From Bacteroidales bacterium (GTDB lineage Bacteria; Bacteroidota; Bacteroidia; Bacteroidales; Lentimicrobiaceae): 64,000 nucleotides of DNA. Shown here piece by piece: positions 17,474 to 26,070 of the stretch. The stretch is from the NCBI GenBank assembly GCA_024636955.1, contig JAGXGB010000024.1, forward strand, positions 25,162 through 89,161, given 5' to 3'. A program made the position numbers and the translations under genes. The notes under the pieces are model-generated. The model saw only the letters and a program-made list of their open reading frames with translations, was not told the origin of the DNA and ran no database searches. The number at the start of each line of letters is the position of its first letter. Position 1 is the first letter of the stretch.

Positions 17474-19924
17474 TTACTTGCCTGTTTTTCTTCTTTTTAT
17501 CATTTGATAGTCCAGGTAATAAACAACTTTTACACTGAGGTTATTTATTTGCGGTGAGCTAATCATTTTATTAAAGTTATCCAGGTACCTGAGCAAATAT
17601 AAACTGTCCTCACGCTGTATGGCATTTTTCCATACAATATTCAGAAGACTGCCGGGAGAGAATTCCCAACCAAATACCAAGTCCACATTGAATGAATTGT
17701 AATTATAATTATGATTATGATTTTGAGGGTAATTTGGATAGTCTGTAAGGCTCCCATCCAGATTGAGAAACTGAAATCTCTCATATTCCCCTTTCTGCCA
17801 GTAATGCCGCAACCACAAGCTAAGTGAAATCCTGTTATTTAACATGTATTCTCCTGCAATTGAATTAGTGATTGTTTGAATATCACGTATTCCAAAAAAC
17901 ACTGAATCATTAATGTATGAAGCAAAACCCTTATCGTGCTGCCCAATTTGTAAACGCGTTTCAGGTGTAAGTTTAAATCTGTCACTAAATCTAATAATAG
18001 GCTGGAGTCTGTAAAAAGTCCATCTTGTTTTCTCAAAATCACCACTTGCTTCAATGTCACCATCCAGTGCTAACACTTTACGGTAATCACTTGAAAAGCT
18101 AATTGATGTACTATAATAGCCAGGGTTGATCCAATGTCTGCCGCTAACCCGTGGCTCATAATAATCATACCTGTCATATGGTGAATAACCCGCACTTCCC
18201 CATATACTCAGGTAGTTTGTGAAGGTTGTATTGAATCTGTATGTTATGACTGTATTAACATTTTCCTTAGTGGTCAATTTCTCTTCCCTATAAAAGTTTA
18301 CACTTTGGTAATAGTTCCTGAAAATGCCGAAAGGCTGAAAAATATTATAACCCAGTGTCAGTCCCCGGTAAATCCAATCGTTTGTTCTGTTAACCCCCAA
18401 GTCGTTTCTATTATATTTGGCATCCATAGCCTGTTGGTATATGCTGAATCGGAATTTTCCCTTGGTTTTTTGAAATTCTACGTTGTAAAACAAACCCCGG
18501 CTAGTTTCAGATTTTGAATATTCTAATGGTTCGCCCGGATCAAGAATACTTGAACTGCTCAAATCAAACTTCAACAAGTATGTGTTTGACTTCTCACTCA
18601 ATTTGAAACCGCCACCACCAACATTTGACTGTTTCCAACCATCAGGACGGGTTACATTTGTGTTAATAAGGTATACTGATGAATTGTTTGGTAAGTTTTG
18701 GTCAAGTATAAGGATGTTATAATTTGTGAGTGCGTCAGTAAGAACTTCGCGTTTATTGTTTGATGAATCGGCTATAACAGCATAAGTGTTGCCAGTAATG
18801 GCATTGAAAACTCCTATTCCCAACCCCGACGATGTTCTGCCTGAAAGCTTTACCGCATTCAATAATTGTGAGGAATATGGATTTGTAACCATGTGGTCGC
18901 CTGGATTCAATGAATCATAAGCACTGTAATACCTTGTCGGAGTATGGCCTATACGTCTTGAATAAAATAGGCTTCCTTTCTGGAAAAGGTCAATACCCTC
19001 ATTAAAGAATGGCCTGTTTTCATCATATACAATTTCAAAAGGTGAGAGATTCTTTTCAATTTCGTCTGATTGTACCTGGCTGAAGTCGGGCATTAGTATC
19101 ATGTCAAGTGTAAAGCTTTCGTTAAGCCCCCACTTGATGTCCATGCCACCATTGTAACTATAAGAAATTGGCTCATCCTTCTGACTACTATTGTGCTGGA
19201 CTCCTGCCGAAAGATATGGTAATACCGAGAGTCTGAGAGGGGGATTAATATCCTTGAGTCCGGTTATTGTTCCCCAGTAATTTAAAGTATTATCGGTGTC
19301 ACGTGGTTCAATTGACCATTGGTCTTCCTCCCTGTTTCGCCGTATAATTCTAATAATCTGCATTCCCCAATCCTGACTTTCCAAAGCTGGGAAACGTAAA
19401 GCCGAGTATGGAATTCTAAGTTCAGCAATCCATCCGTTCGAAACAATCTGAACAGCGCTGCCCCATACAGCATCATAAGTTTGATCAACCATCCTCTGAT
19501 CAATCTGTATGCCTGACGCTGATACGCCGAAAATATAAGCGTCCTGTTTATTGTTGTATGTGTCAAACCCGATATAGAAATAGTCGGCATTTTTCTCCTT
19601 GCTATCTCTTACTGCCAGCTCCTTCTTGATGCTATCAGGTTGCATATCATACATCATGGCAGCAACATAAATAGCCTTGTCGTCATAAATAATCCTTACT
19701 TCGGTATTAAATCGTGGTGGAGCATTGTACACAGGGCTTTCCTGTGTGAATCCTGAAGCAACATTCGCCTGTTTCCAGACATCTTCATCAATTATACCAT
19801 CAATATCCGGAGATTCTATTACTCTCACTGCTTCGAGCGAAGGCCTTTGTGACCCGGGTTGGGCAATTAGATTAAAACAAGCAAGAAAAAGCGCGGCAAT
19901 TAGTAGAAATTTCTTAGGTTGCAT
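17474..19924 (-). CDS. DUF5916 outer-membrane-type protein with N-terminal CBM9-like domain
   Basis: The 816-residue protein has a signal peptide (about 1-21, ending FNLIAQP). A family 9 carbohydrate-binding-like domain follows (about 28-190; IDGIIDEDVWKQA, DDKAIYVAAMMYD), then a long DUF5916 region rich in alternating hydrophobic and aromatic residues that looks like an outer-membrane beta-barrel. Such proteins are widespread in Bacteroidota and are often labelled carbohydrate-binding or putative membrane-associated hydrolases without biochemical proof. It stands alone, with its own promoter box eight bases before the ATG. No SusCD pair is near. Confidence 0.8.
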   Translation of the reverse strand: MQPKKFLLIAALFLACFNLIAQPGSQRPSLEAVRVIESPDIDGIIDEDVWKQANVASGFTQESPVYNAPPRFNTEVRIIYDDKAIYVAAMMYDMQPDSIKKELAVRDSKEKNADYFYIGFDTYNNKQDAYIFGVSASGIQIDQRMVDQTYDAVWGSAVQIVSNGWIAELRIPYSALRFPALESQDWGMQIIRIIRRNREEDQWSIEPRDTDNTLNYWGTITGLKDINPPLRLSVLPYLSAGVQHNSSQKDEPISYSYNGGMDIKWGLNESFTLDMILMPDFSQVQSDEIEKNLSPFEIVYDENRPFFNEGIDLFQKGSLFYSRRIGHTPTRYYSAYDSLNPGDHMVTNPYSSQLLNAVKLSGRTSSGLGIGVFNAITGNTYAVIADSSNNKREVLTDALTNYNILILDQNLPNNSSVYLINTNVTRPDGWKQSNVGGGGFKLSEKSNTYLLKFDLSSSSILDPGEPLEYSKSETSRGLFYNVEFQKTKGKFRFSIYQQAMDAKYNRNDLGVNRTNDWIYRGLTLGYNIFQPFGIFRNYYQSVNFYREEKLTTKENVNTVITYRFNTTFTNYLSIWGSAGYSPYDRYDYYEPRVSGRHWINPGYYSTSISFSSDYRKVLALDGDIEASGDFEKTRWTFYRLQPIIRFSDRFKLTPETRLQIGQHDKGFASYINDSVFFGIRDIQTITNSIAGEYMLNNRISLSLWLRHYWQKGEYERFQFLNLDGSLTDYPNYPQNHNHNYNYNSFNVDLVFGWEFSPGSLLNIVWKNAIQREDSLYLLRYLDNFNKMISSPQINNLSVKVVYYLDYQMIKRRKTGK

Positions 19925-19931
19925 AATAACG

Positions 19932-19939
19932 CAAAGATA
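19932..19939 (-). promoter_or_regulatory. Candidate promoter box of the DUF5916 gene, almost leaderless
   Basis: TATCTTTG on the minus strand ends eight bases before the ATG at 19924. With the usual box-to-start distance of about five bases the transcript would have only a few untranslated bases. Confidence 0.45.
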
Positions 19940-20038
19940 GTAAACTCGAATTTACCGTACATATTGAATTGAAATTTTTAAACATTTTTTTTGGTGGCTT
20001 CATTCGTGTCCTAATTCGGTCATTGCCATAGTTTTGGC

Positions 20039-20046
20039 TATCTTTG
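20039..20046 (+). promoter_or_regulatory. Candidate promoter box of the CDF-like transporter
   Basis: TATCTTTG lies 21 bases upstream of the ATG at 20068 and fits the Bacteroidota -7 consensus. A -33 TTG at the right spacing is not visible. Confidence 0.45.
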
Positions 20047-20067
20047 TGGTGTTATGAAAATTAATTT

Positions 20068-20706
20068 ATGGACACTTCAGATGCTAAACTCTATAATAAA
20101 GCATACCTGTTAAGTATATTTACAATTATATATAACTTAATTGAAGGATTAGTATCAGTTGCTATGGGTATTCATGATGAAACCCTTGCGCTCTTTGGTT
20201 TTGGTGTAGATAGTTTTATTGAAGTTATTTCAGGTATTGGTATTGCTATGATGATCCGACGTATAAAAAGGAATCCTGATAGTAGTAAAAGTAAATTTGA
20301 ATACACTGCCCTCAGAGTGACTGGAACAGCTTTTTATATTCTGTCAGTTGGATTACTCATTGGAATAGTTGTTAATATTGCAACTAAGCATACTCCTGAA
20401 ACTACATTCTGGGGTGTGGTAATCTCATTGCTTTCAATAGCTGTTATGACGTGGCTGATGTTAGCGAAGAGAAAAACCGGAGTACAGCTATGTTCCCAAC
20501 CGATTATTTCTGACTCAAATTGTACAAAAGTTTGCTTGTATATGTCAGTAGTTCTGCTTGTTTCAAGCCTTGTATATGAATTAACAGGATTTGCATATGC
20601 TGATGTAATAGGCGCATTGGGGCTAATTTATTTTTCAGTATCTGAAGGCAAAGAAGCATTTGAAAAGGCGAGGGGTAAGGAATGCGAATGCGAAGTTCAT
20701 TGCTAA
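20068..20706 (+). CDS. CDF-like cation transporter, transmembrane domain only, cysteine-rich tail
   Basis: This 212-residue protein has about six membrane helices resembling the cation diffusion facilitator core, including the second-helix metal motif GFGVDSFIEV. Where classical CDF proteins have HxxxD in the fifth helix, this one reads SDSNCTKVC, so thiol ligands may replace His/Asp. It lacks the usual cytoplasmic C-terminal domain and ends in a cysteine-rich tail (CECEVHC). A soft or thiophilic metal is a reasonable inference, but the substrate is unknown. No regulator or metallochaperone is adjacent. Confidence 0.75.
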   Translation: MDTSDAKLYNKAYLLSIFTIIYNLIEGLVSVAMGIHDETLALFGFGVDSFIEVISGIGIAMMIRRIKRNPDSSKSKFEYTALRVTGTAFYILSVGLLIGIVVNIATKHTPETTFWGVVISLLSIAVMTWLMLAKRKTGVQLCSQPIISDSNCTKVCLYMSVVLLVSSLVYELTGFAYADVIGALGLIYFSVSEGKEAFEKARGKECECEVHC

Positions 20707-20774
20707 ACTCTGCAATCTTAAAATTACTACTGAAATGTTATCAGGTATAAATCTATGTATATAATTGTAACCAT

Positions 20775-21470
20775 ATGAAAACAATCGGAGTAATTGGGGG
20801 GCTAAGCTGGTTCTCGACAGCAGTTTATTACAGAACTATAAATCAGTTGGTCAATGAACGATTAGGTGAAACACATTCTGCCAAAATGCTGCTCTATTCT
20901 CTTGACTTTAAAGACTTTGATGTCATGCAAAAGCAAAATAATTGGGATGGAATTGGAGAAATGCTTTGTGAAGCAGCGCTTAAATTGGAGAAAGCTGGAG
21001 CTGATTGTATAATTATAGGATCAAATACACCTCACCTTGTGGCCGATCGAGTGCGCTTTATACTATCAGCACCATTGATTCATATTGCAGAAGAGACAGC
21101 AAAAGAGGTAATTCATCAAAATGTTAATAAGGTAATTTTACTTGGTACAAAGTTCACTATGGAAAATGACTTCTTTAGTAACCATCTGAAAGATGCTGGC
21201 ATTGAAACAATTATTCCCGCGAATGCAGATCGTGATTTTATACATAACTCCATCTTTAATGAACTTACAAAAGGAGTATTCAAGGAAAAAACAAGAAACA
21301 AGTATCTTGAAATAATCAATGATCTGCAAAGTGATGGGGCTGAAGGAGTAATTTTTGGATGTACTGAGATTTCGCTATTAATAAAACCCGAAGACTGTGG
21401 TGTTAAAGTTTTTGACACAACTTTGATTCATTCTAAAGCTGTTGTGGAATTTGCCATAGGAAAAAATTAG
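20775..21470 (+). CDS. Aspartate/glutamate racemase-superfamily protein (YgeA-like)
   Basis: The 231-residue protein shows the family start IGVIGGLSWFSTAVYYR and the second catalytic cysteine, Cys196 in FGCTEISLL. At the first catalytic position, where aspartate racemases have CNTxH and E. coli YgeA has Thr, this protein has Ser83 in GSNTPH. PLP-independent racemases need a two-base pair, so it may be a one-sided racemase, a hydrolase-like relative or a broad-specificity enzyme like YgeA. It sits alone between a transporter and a GIN-domain gene. Confidence 0.8.
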   Translation: MKTIGVIGGLSWFSTAVYYRTINQLVNERLGETHSAKMLLYSLDFKDFDVMQKQNNWDGIGEMLCEAALKLEKAGADCIIIGSNTPHLVADRVRFILSAPLIHIAEETAKEVIHQNVNKVILLGTKFTMENDFFSNHLKDAGIETIIPANADRDFIHNSIFNELTKGVFKEKTRNKYLEIINDLQSDGAEGVIFGCTEISLLIKPEDCGVKVFDTTLIHSKAVVEFAIGKN

Positions 21471-21565
21471 TGCCTCCTTGACTAACTTCGTTTCACGTTA
21501 AAGTTTGTTTCCCGAGTGTAACTTATTAATGATGATTTCGTCATAACTAGAAATCCTTAAATTTT

Positions 21566-22300
21566 ATGATCATGAAAAAAATCAGCCACCTAATTGTACT
21601 ATCTATTTTTATGTCAATCTTGCCACTCTTATCTACTGCTAATTATGGTAATGGCGATGCTGTTAAAGGAAACGGAAAAGTAATTACACAGGATAGAACT
21701 GTGACTCCCTTTAAAGCAATTAAGGTTGATGCAGGAATAGATTTGGAAATTGCCCAAGGAAATCAAATAAGTTTGACCATAGAAGCAGATGAGAATATTA
21801 TACCTGTTATTATTACTGAGGTCGTAAATGGAATTCTGAATATCTATCCTGAAAAAAGCATCAGGAATGCTAAAGTCATGAAAGTGTATCTCGTCTTTAA
21901 AAATATTGAAGCAATAACGGCTAATGGAGGTTGTGATATCACTTCCAAAGGCAAGCTACACTTCTCAAATCTTGAAACCGTTCTAAATGGAGGCTGTGAC
22001 ATTCAACTCGACCTAAGCGTTGATAACCTGATTTGTAGTCATAACGGAGGTTGTGATGCCATATTTACAGGAGAAGCTTCTAATGTTGAATATACGGTAA
22101 TGGGTGGATCAGATGTAGATGCAACCAAACTTATAACCGGAGATTGTGCAATTATTGCTGCAGGGGGCTCAGATGTAGATGTAAATGTCTCGGGACAACT
22201 TCGTATCAATGCATCAGGAGCTAGTGATGTCAGTTATATGGGTTCTCCCACTAATGTTTCCAAAAGCGCCTCTGGTGGGTCGGATATTTATGGCAGGTGA
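21566..22300 (+). CDS. GIN-domain (DUF2807) secreted protein
   Basis: The 244-residue protein has a signal peptide (about 1-26) and a GIN/DUF2807 domain, the putative auto-transporter adhesin head common in Bacteroidota. It shows regular turns of a beta-helix: NGGCDI-type repeats three times (near residues 120, 140 and 160), then GGSDVD-type turns, GASDVS and GGSDI at the C-terminus. The first three turns stack a cysteine at the same position. Function in cells is unknown; an envelope or surface role is likely. A start two codons downstream (ATG 21572) is equally possible. Confidence 0.8.
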   Translation: MIMKKISHLIVLSIFMSILPLLSTANYGNGDAVKGNGKVITQDRTVTPFKAIKVDAGIDLEIAQGNQISLTIEADENIIPVIITEVVNGILNIYPEKSIRNAKVMKVYLVFKNIEAITANGGCDITSKGKLHFSNLETVLNGGCDIQLDLSVDNLICSHNGGCDAIFTGEASNVEYTVMGGSDVDATKLITGDCAIIAAGGSDVDVNVSGQLRINASGASDVSYMGSPTNVSKSASGGSDIYGR

Positions 22301-22304
22301 TAAT

Positions 22305-23066
22305 ATGAAACAATGGTATGAGCTACTTTTTGAGAACTATGCTCATAAATATGATAGCGAAGTTTTTACCCAAGGTACACTGGGAGAGTGTGACTTTATT
22401 GAATCAGAGCTCGGGTTTAACAAGTCTTTAAGGATTATCGATGTTGGGTGCGGAACAGGCAGGCATGCAATTGAACTTTCAAGTAGAGGGTATCATGTCA
22501 TCGGTATTGATCTCTCTGAAACTCAGTTAAACAGGGCCAAACAAAAGGCTGAGCAAAGCGGCTTGTCAATTAACTTCATACAATGTGATGCCCGAAATAT
22601 TCCTTTTAAGGATGAATTTGATGCAGCTATTATGCTATGCGAAGGTGGATTTCCATTAATGGAGACCGATGAAATGAATTTTGAAATACTGAAGAACGTT
22701 GCTCAGTCACTTAAAAATAATGGTAGGTTTATCTTTACAACTTTAAACGGTTTGTTCCCTTTATTTCACTCAATTGAAGAGTTTTTCGACTCAGTTAAGG
22801 TGGATGGTAAAGTAACATACAGAAATAATACTTTTGATTTAATGACTTTCAGAGACCAAAACATTACGGAGATAGAAGATGATCTTGGTAATATGAAATC
22901 TCTTGTCTGTAATGAACGTTATTATGTGCCATCAGAAATAAGCTGGTTACTAAAATCCCTTAGTTTTTCAAAAATCGAAATATTCGGAGCTAAACTGGGA
23001 GCTTATTCAAGAAATGACAAACTGACCACTGAGGATTTTGAAATGCTTGTAATTGCTCAAGTTTAA
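22305..23066 (+). CDS. Class I SAM-dependent methyltransferase
   Basis: The 253-residue protein has the SAM-binding motif I IIDVGCGTGRHA (about residues 44-55), the acidic residue closing strand two (VIGIDLS) and motif IV-like FDAAIMLCEGGF. The start at ATG 22305 comes four bases after the stop of the GIN gene; an alternative ATG at 22290 overlaps that gene. The longer frame from 22185 reads through GIN coding sequence and is rejected. The methyl acceptor cannot be deduced. Confidence 0.8.
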   Translation: MKQWYELLFENYAHKYDSEVFTQGTLGECDFIESELGFNKSLRIIDVGCGTGRHAIELSSRGYHVIGIDLSETQLNRAKQKAEQSGLSINFIQCDARNIPFKDEFDAAIMLCEGGFPLMETDEMNFEILKNVAQSLKNNGRFIFTTLNGLFPLFHSIEEFFDSVKVDGKVTYRNNTFDLMTFRDQNITEIEDDLGNMKSLVCNERYYVPSEISWLLKSLSFSKIEIFGAKLGAYSRNDKLTTEDFEMLVIAQV

Positions 23067-23098
23067 GTAATTCAATGTTACCCTAAGTGCAAAATATT

Positions 23099-23106
23099 TA
23101 TCTTTG
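23099..23106 (+). promoter_or_regulatory. Candidate promoter box of the ftsE-like gene
   Basis: TATCTTTG, 21 bases before the ATG at 23128, fits TAnnTTTG. The spacing is like that of other promoters in this window. Confidence 0.45.
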
Positions 23107-23127
23107 GGGTTCATAAAATGAGTTACT

Positions 23128-23838
23128 ATGTTGCTTGATAACATTATTAAACTTGAAAACCTGAGTGTTTTTCAACGAAACATCCTAGTTCTATCAGAGG
23201 TTAATATCTCTATTGAAAAAGGAGAATTTGTTTATCTGATTGGGAAGACTGGAACAGGTAAAAGTAGTTTACTAAAGACACTTTATGCTGAATTGCCTGT
23301 AGTTGATGGTGAAGCAAGTGTTGTTGGGTACAACCTTAAAGAAATCAAGAAACGGGATGTTCCCTATCTGCGCAGGAAAATTGGAATAGTGTTCCAGGAT
23401 TTTCAGCTACTCTCTGACAGGAGCGTTAATGACAATTTAGAGTTTGTTATGAAAGCTACAGGCTGGAAAAACAAAGATGAGATAAAAGACCGACTTGATG
23501 ATGTACTTGAAAAAGTAGGGTTGAAAACAAAGGGTTTTAAGATGCCTTATCAACTGTCGGGAGGCGAGCAGCAGAGGGTTGCAATTGCTCGTGCCCTTAT
23601 TAATGATCCTGAACTAATATTAGCTGATGAGCCTACAGGTAACCTTGATCCCGAAACATCTTCAGGCATTATGTCGCTGCTAATTGATATCAGTAAAACA
23701 GGAAGGGCTGTGCTTATGGCAACACACAATTATGCTCTGATGGAAAAATTCCCTTCAAGGACACTGAAATGTGAGAACGGAAAGGTACTATCGATTGAAA
23801 ATAATATTGATCATTTTATCGGCATTGACAGCATTTGA
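23128..23838 (+). CDS. ftsE: FtsE-like ABC transporter ATP-binding protein
   Basis: The 236-residue ATPase has Walker [10 protein letters not shown] (about residues 38-46), Q-loop [12 protein letters not shown], signature LSGGEQQR and Walker [13 protein letters not shown]. The FQDFQLL and MATHNYAL blocks are typical of FtsE, the ATPase that works with FtsX at the division septum. No ftsX lies in the window. Its last 17 codons overlap the end of the convergent glycosyltransferase gene by 51 bases. The ATG at 23128 is preceded by a promoter box. Confidence 0.82.
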   Translation: MLLDNIIKLENLSVFQRNILVLSEVNISIEKGEFVYLIGKTGTGKSSLLKTLYAELPVVDGEASVVGYNLKEIKKRDVPYLRRKIGIVFQDFQLLSDRSVNDNLEFVMKATGWKNKDEIKDRLDDVLEKVGLKTKGFKMPYQLSGGEQQRVAIARALINDPELILADEPTGNLDPETSSGIMSLLIDISKTGRAVLMATHNYALMEKFPSRTLKCENGKVLSIENNIDHFIGIDSI

Positions 23839-24921
23839 GAAATTAACCTGAAGTATCTCAGAGCGTTTTTTGATAATATCGCTTGTAAATTCTTTAACGG
23901 CTGTTTCATCAATAATCCTCCGAAGGTCAGATGCTTTATTCCCAATGATACATAGGTCCTCAAGATCAGTGCCGTTAAGCATGGTTGAATTTACTATGCA
24001 AAACCTTCCATTGTAAAGGGTATTAAGTAGTTTAAGCTTTAAGCCAGATGCCTGGAAAGTTACAAGAATATTGGCATGAGCATCCTTTATAAGCCTTGTC
24101 ATTTCAGCTTCTTTTGGATTGGCAATAATCTTAAGGTTTTTATATTTCGCGACAAGCTGGTATATTGACCTTGGAGGGTTCATACCTGCAATGGTTAACT
24201 TGTAATTTGTATCTGCAAAGACTTTACGAATAAGGAATTTGGCGGCTGCTTCATTTTCAGGAACCTCTATATTTCCGTGATAAAGGAAATAATTGCCATT
24301 GCCTGTCACACTCTGCACTGATGTATTGGCATGGAAACTCGGAATGAAATATACTTGCTTATTGGGAAACACTTTCTGTAAATAATCCCTGTCGCCTTTT
24401 GAAACAACCATCATTATATCGGCATGCTTCAGTTTTTTTTGAAATAGAAGCAGCTTGAAACTTTCCATCAGGAAATATGCTTTTTTCCCCCAATGGCTCT
24501 CAGCTTTAAAGAGATTATAGTAGTAATGGTGTTCGATATTACTTTCACGGTAAATAAGAAGCCTTTTACTCAACTGTGGGTGATCAATGTAGAAGCATGA
24601 ATGCAGACCCTCAAATAGTATGGGATAGTCGTCCTTAAGGAGATTCTTCAACATTTGAGGTGAACGGCGGCTTTGAACTATATAGGGCTGTAAGTTGAAA
24701 GCCGATTTTACACCGGTAAGACGCGGGTAATAATTCACAGTTTCACAATATTGTTCAAGTTCAGGCGCTTTATCACGACCTGGGTATTCAATTATATGCA
24801 AATGCAGACGTATTCCCTTTTGATACAGTTCTTTAATCTTATAAAACACATCAATAACGCCACCATAATTTGGCGGATATGGTACATCAAAAGAGATAAT
24901 ATGGAGGTGTTTATCAGACAT
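23788..24921 (-). CDS. Glycosyltransferase, GT-B type
   Basis: The 377-residue protein has the N-terminal HIISFDVPYPPNYGGVIDVFYK pattern, shown here only as the PYPPNYGG glycine-rich loop, seen in sugar-nucleotide-using GT-B enzymes. The second half has YHGNIEVPENE and TIAGMNPP. It is cytoplasmic and probably acts on a lipid-linked surface polysaccharide. It follows another glycosyltransferase with an 8-base overlap (ATGTCTGA), so the two are an operon. Its 3' end runs 51 bases into the ftsE-like gene. The exact sugar is unknown. Confidence 0.78.
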   Translation of the reverse strand: MSDKHLHIISFDVPYPPNYGGVIDVFYKIKELYQKGIRLHLHIIEYPGRDKAPELEQYCETVNYYPRLTGVKSAFNLQPYIVQSRRSPQMLKNLLKDDYPILFEGLHSCFYIDHPQLSKRLLIYRESNIEHHYYYNLFKAESHWGKKAYFLMESFKLLLFQKKLKHADIMMVVSKGDRDYLQKVFPNKQVYFIPSFHANTSVQSVTGNGNYFLYHGNIEVPENEAAAKFLIRKVFADTNYKLTIAGMNPPRSIYQLVAKYKNLKIIANPKEAEMTRLIKDAHANILVTFQASGLKLKLLNTLYNGRFCIVNSTMLNGTDLEDLCIIGNKASDLRRIIDETAVKEFTSDIIKKRSEILQVNFSNAVNADKMINIIFNR

Positions 24922-26023
24922 ACTTAGTATAAACGAGTTTCAAGGTTTCTTCTTCATTTTCCCAATTGAGTTCAGAGGCTGCTTTTTCAAGATTTGCTTT
25001 TAATTTTTCTTTAAAATTATTCTCAAGCATAAATCTGATCCTTGAAGCGATATGCACTGGGTCATGATTATCAATAAGTAGGCCAATTTCGTATTGCTCA
25101 ATTATCTTTTTAACTTCAGGCAAGGATGACGACAGCACAGGAGTTCCAGCGTGTATATAATCAAACAGCTTATTTGGCAAGCTGAATCTGTAATTTATAT
25201 TGGTGTCTTTATCCAAAGTTAGCCCAATCTGAGCAACCGCAGTATAAGCCATAAGCTCATTGTAAGGCAGGCGAGGAAGAAAGGTAACTTTTTCAGATAA
25301 ATCTTCATCGGATACAAGCTGCTTAAGCGAGCTAAGGACATCACCACCACCAATGATCAATAATATGGCATTATCAATATACTTCATTGCCATTACGGCT
25401 TCTTCAGCCCCTCTCTGGATATTAATACCCGCACCTTGTAGAATGATAAGTTGTTTGCCAGAATATATTTGTAATTGATCGGATGCTTTGGTTTCAATTG
25501 ATTTTAGCTTACGGGGAACATTGCGCACAACAAATAATTTTTTCCCATATTCCTGTTCATATAGTGCTGCTATTGAGTGGTTAACAGTTATGATATCATT
25601 GAGTTTGGGAAATATGAATTTTTCGAATGACTTCCATATTTTCCTTACAATAGGTCGGTCAGCAAGTTCAGGGGTGCCAGTATAATACTCATGACTATCG
25701 TAAACCAGTGGTATATTTTTCAACTTATGTACCATGAAGTTTGCCGGCAGTGTATCCAGATCATTGGAAACCAGCAAATGTGCTTTATAGAACAGCAGGT
25801 AAACAAACAACCTGAGGTTGTATTCAGCATAAAACAAAGGACCCTTGTTAAATAAGAGCTTCATACGGTGGATAGCATATGCCCTTTGGATTTGAAGGCT
25901 ACCAGGTAAGGCTCTACCAATGAGGACTACATTGAAACCTAATGACATAAGTGTACAACACACTTTATCAACCCGTTGGTCAGTGCTTAAATCATTTGTA
26001 ACAGAAACGATAACTTTTTTCAA
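24914..26023 (-). CDS. Glycosyltransferase, GT4-like
   Basis: The 369-residue protein has the start VIVSVTNDLSTDQRVDKVC, the middle block VYDSHEYYTG and the C-terminal donor-binding pattern FDYIHAGTPVLSSSLPEVKK, all typical of GT4-like enzymes in Bacteroidota polysaccharide loci. No in-frame ATG precedes the conserved N-terminus, so the start appears to be TTG at 26021-26023. It is co-transcribed with the downstream glycosyltransferase and divergent from murB, 47 bases away. Confidence 0.8.
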   Translation of the reverse strand: MKKVIVSVTNDLSTDQRVDKVCCTLMSLGFNVVLIGRALPGSLQIQRAYAIHRMKLLFNKGPLFYAEYNLRLFVYLLFYKAHLLVSNDLDTLPANFMVHKLKNIPLVYDSHEYYTGTPELADRPIVRKIWKSFEKFIFPKLNDIITVNHSIAALYEQEYGKKLFVVRNVPRKLKSIETKASDQLQIYSGKQLIILQGAGINIQRGAEEAVMAMKYIDNAILLIIGGGDVLSSLKQLVSDEDLSEKVTFLPRLPYNELMAYTAVAQIGLTLDKDTNINYRFSLPNKLFDYIHAGTPVLSSSLPEVKKIIEQYEIGLLIDNHDPVHIASRIRFMLENNFKEKLKANLEKAASELNWENEEETLKLVYTKYV

Positions 26024-26058
26024 TATCCCCTTCTAACGAATGCAACGTGCAAAAATAG

Positions 26059-26066
26059 TACTTTTG
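26059..26066 (+). promoter_or_regulatory. Candidate murB promoter box, leaderless arrangement
   Basis: TACTTTTG ends only four bases before the murB ATG at 26071, so a normally spaced transcript would begin at or next to the start codon. Confidence 0.45.
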
Positions 26067-26070
26067 TGCT

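Noticed and set aside
20775..21470. Racemase homologue as a pseudogene
   Set aside because: The frame is intact at full length, with all other family motifs; one changed active-site residue does not make it broken.
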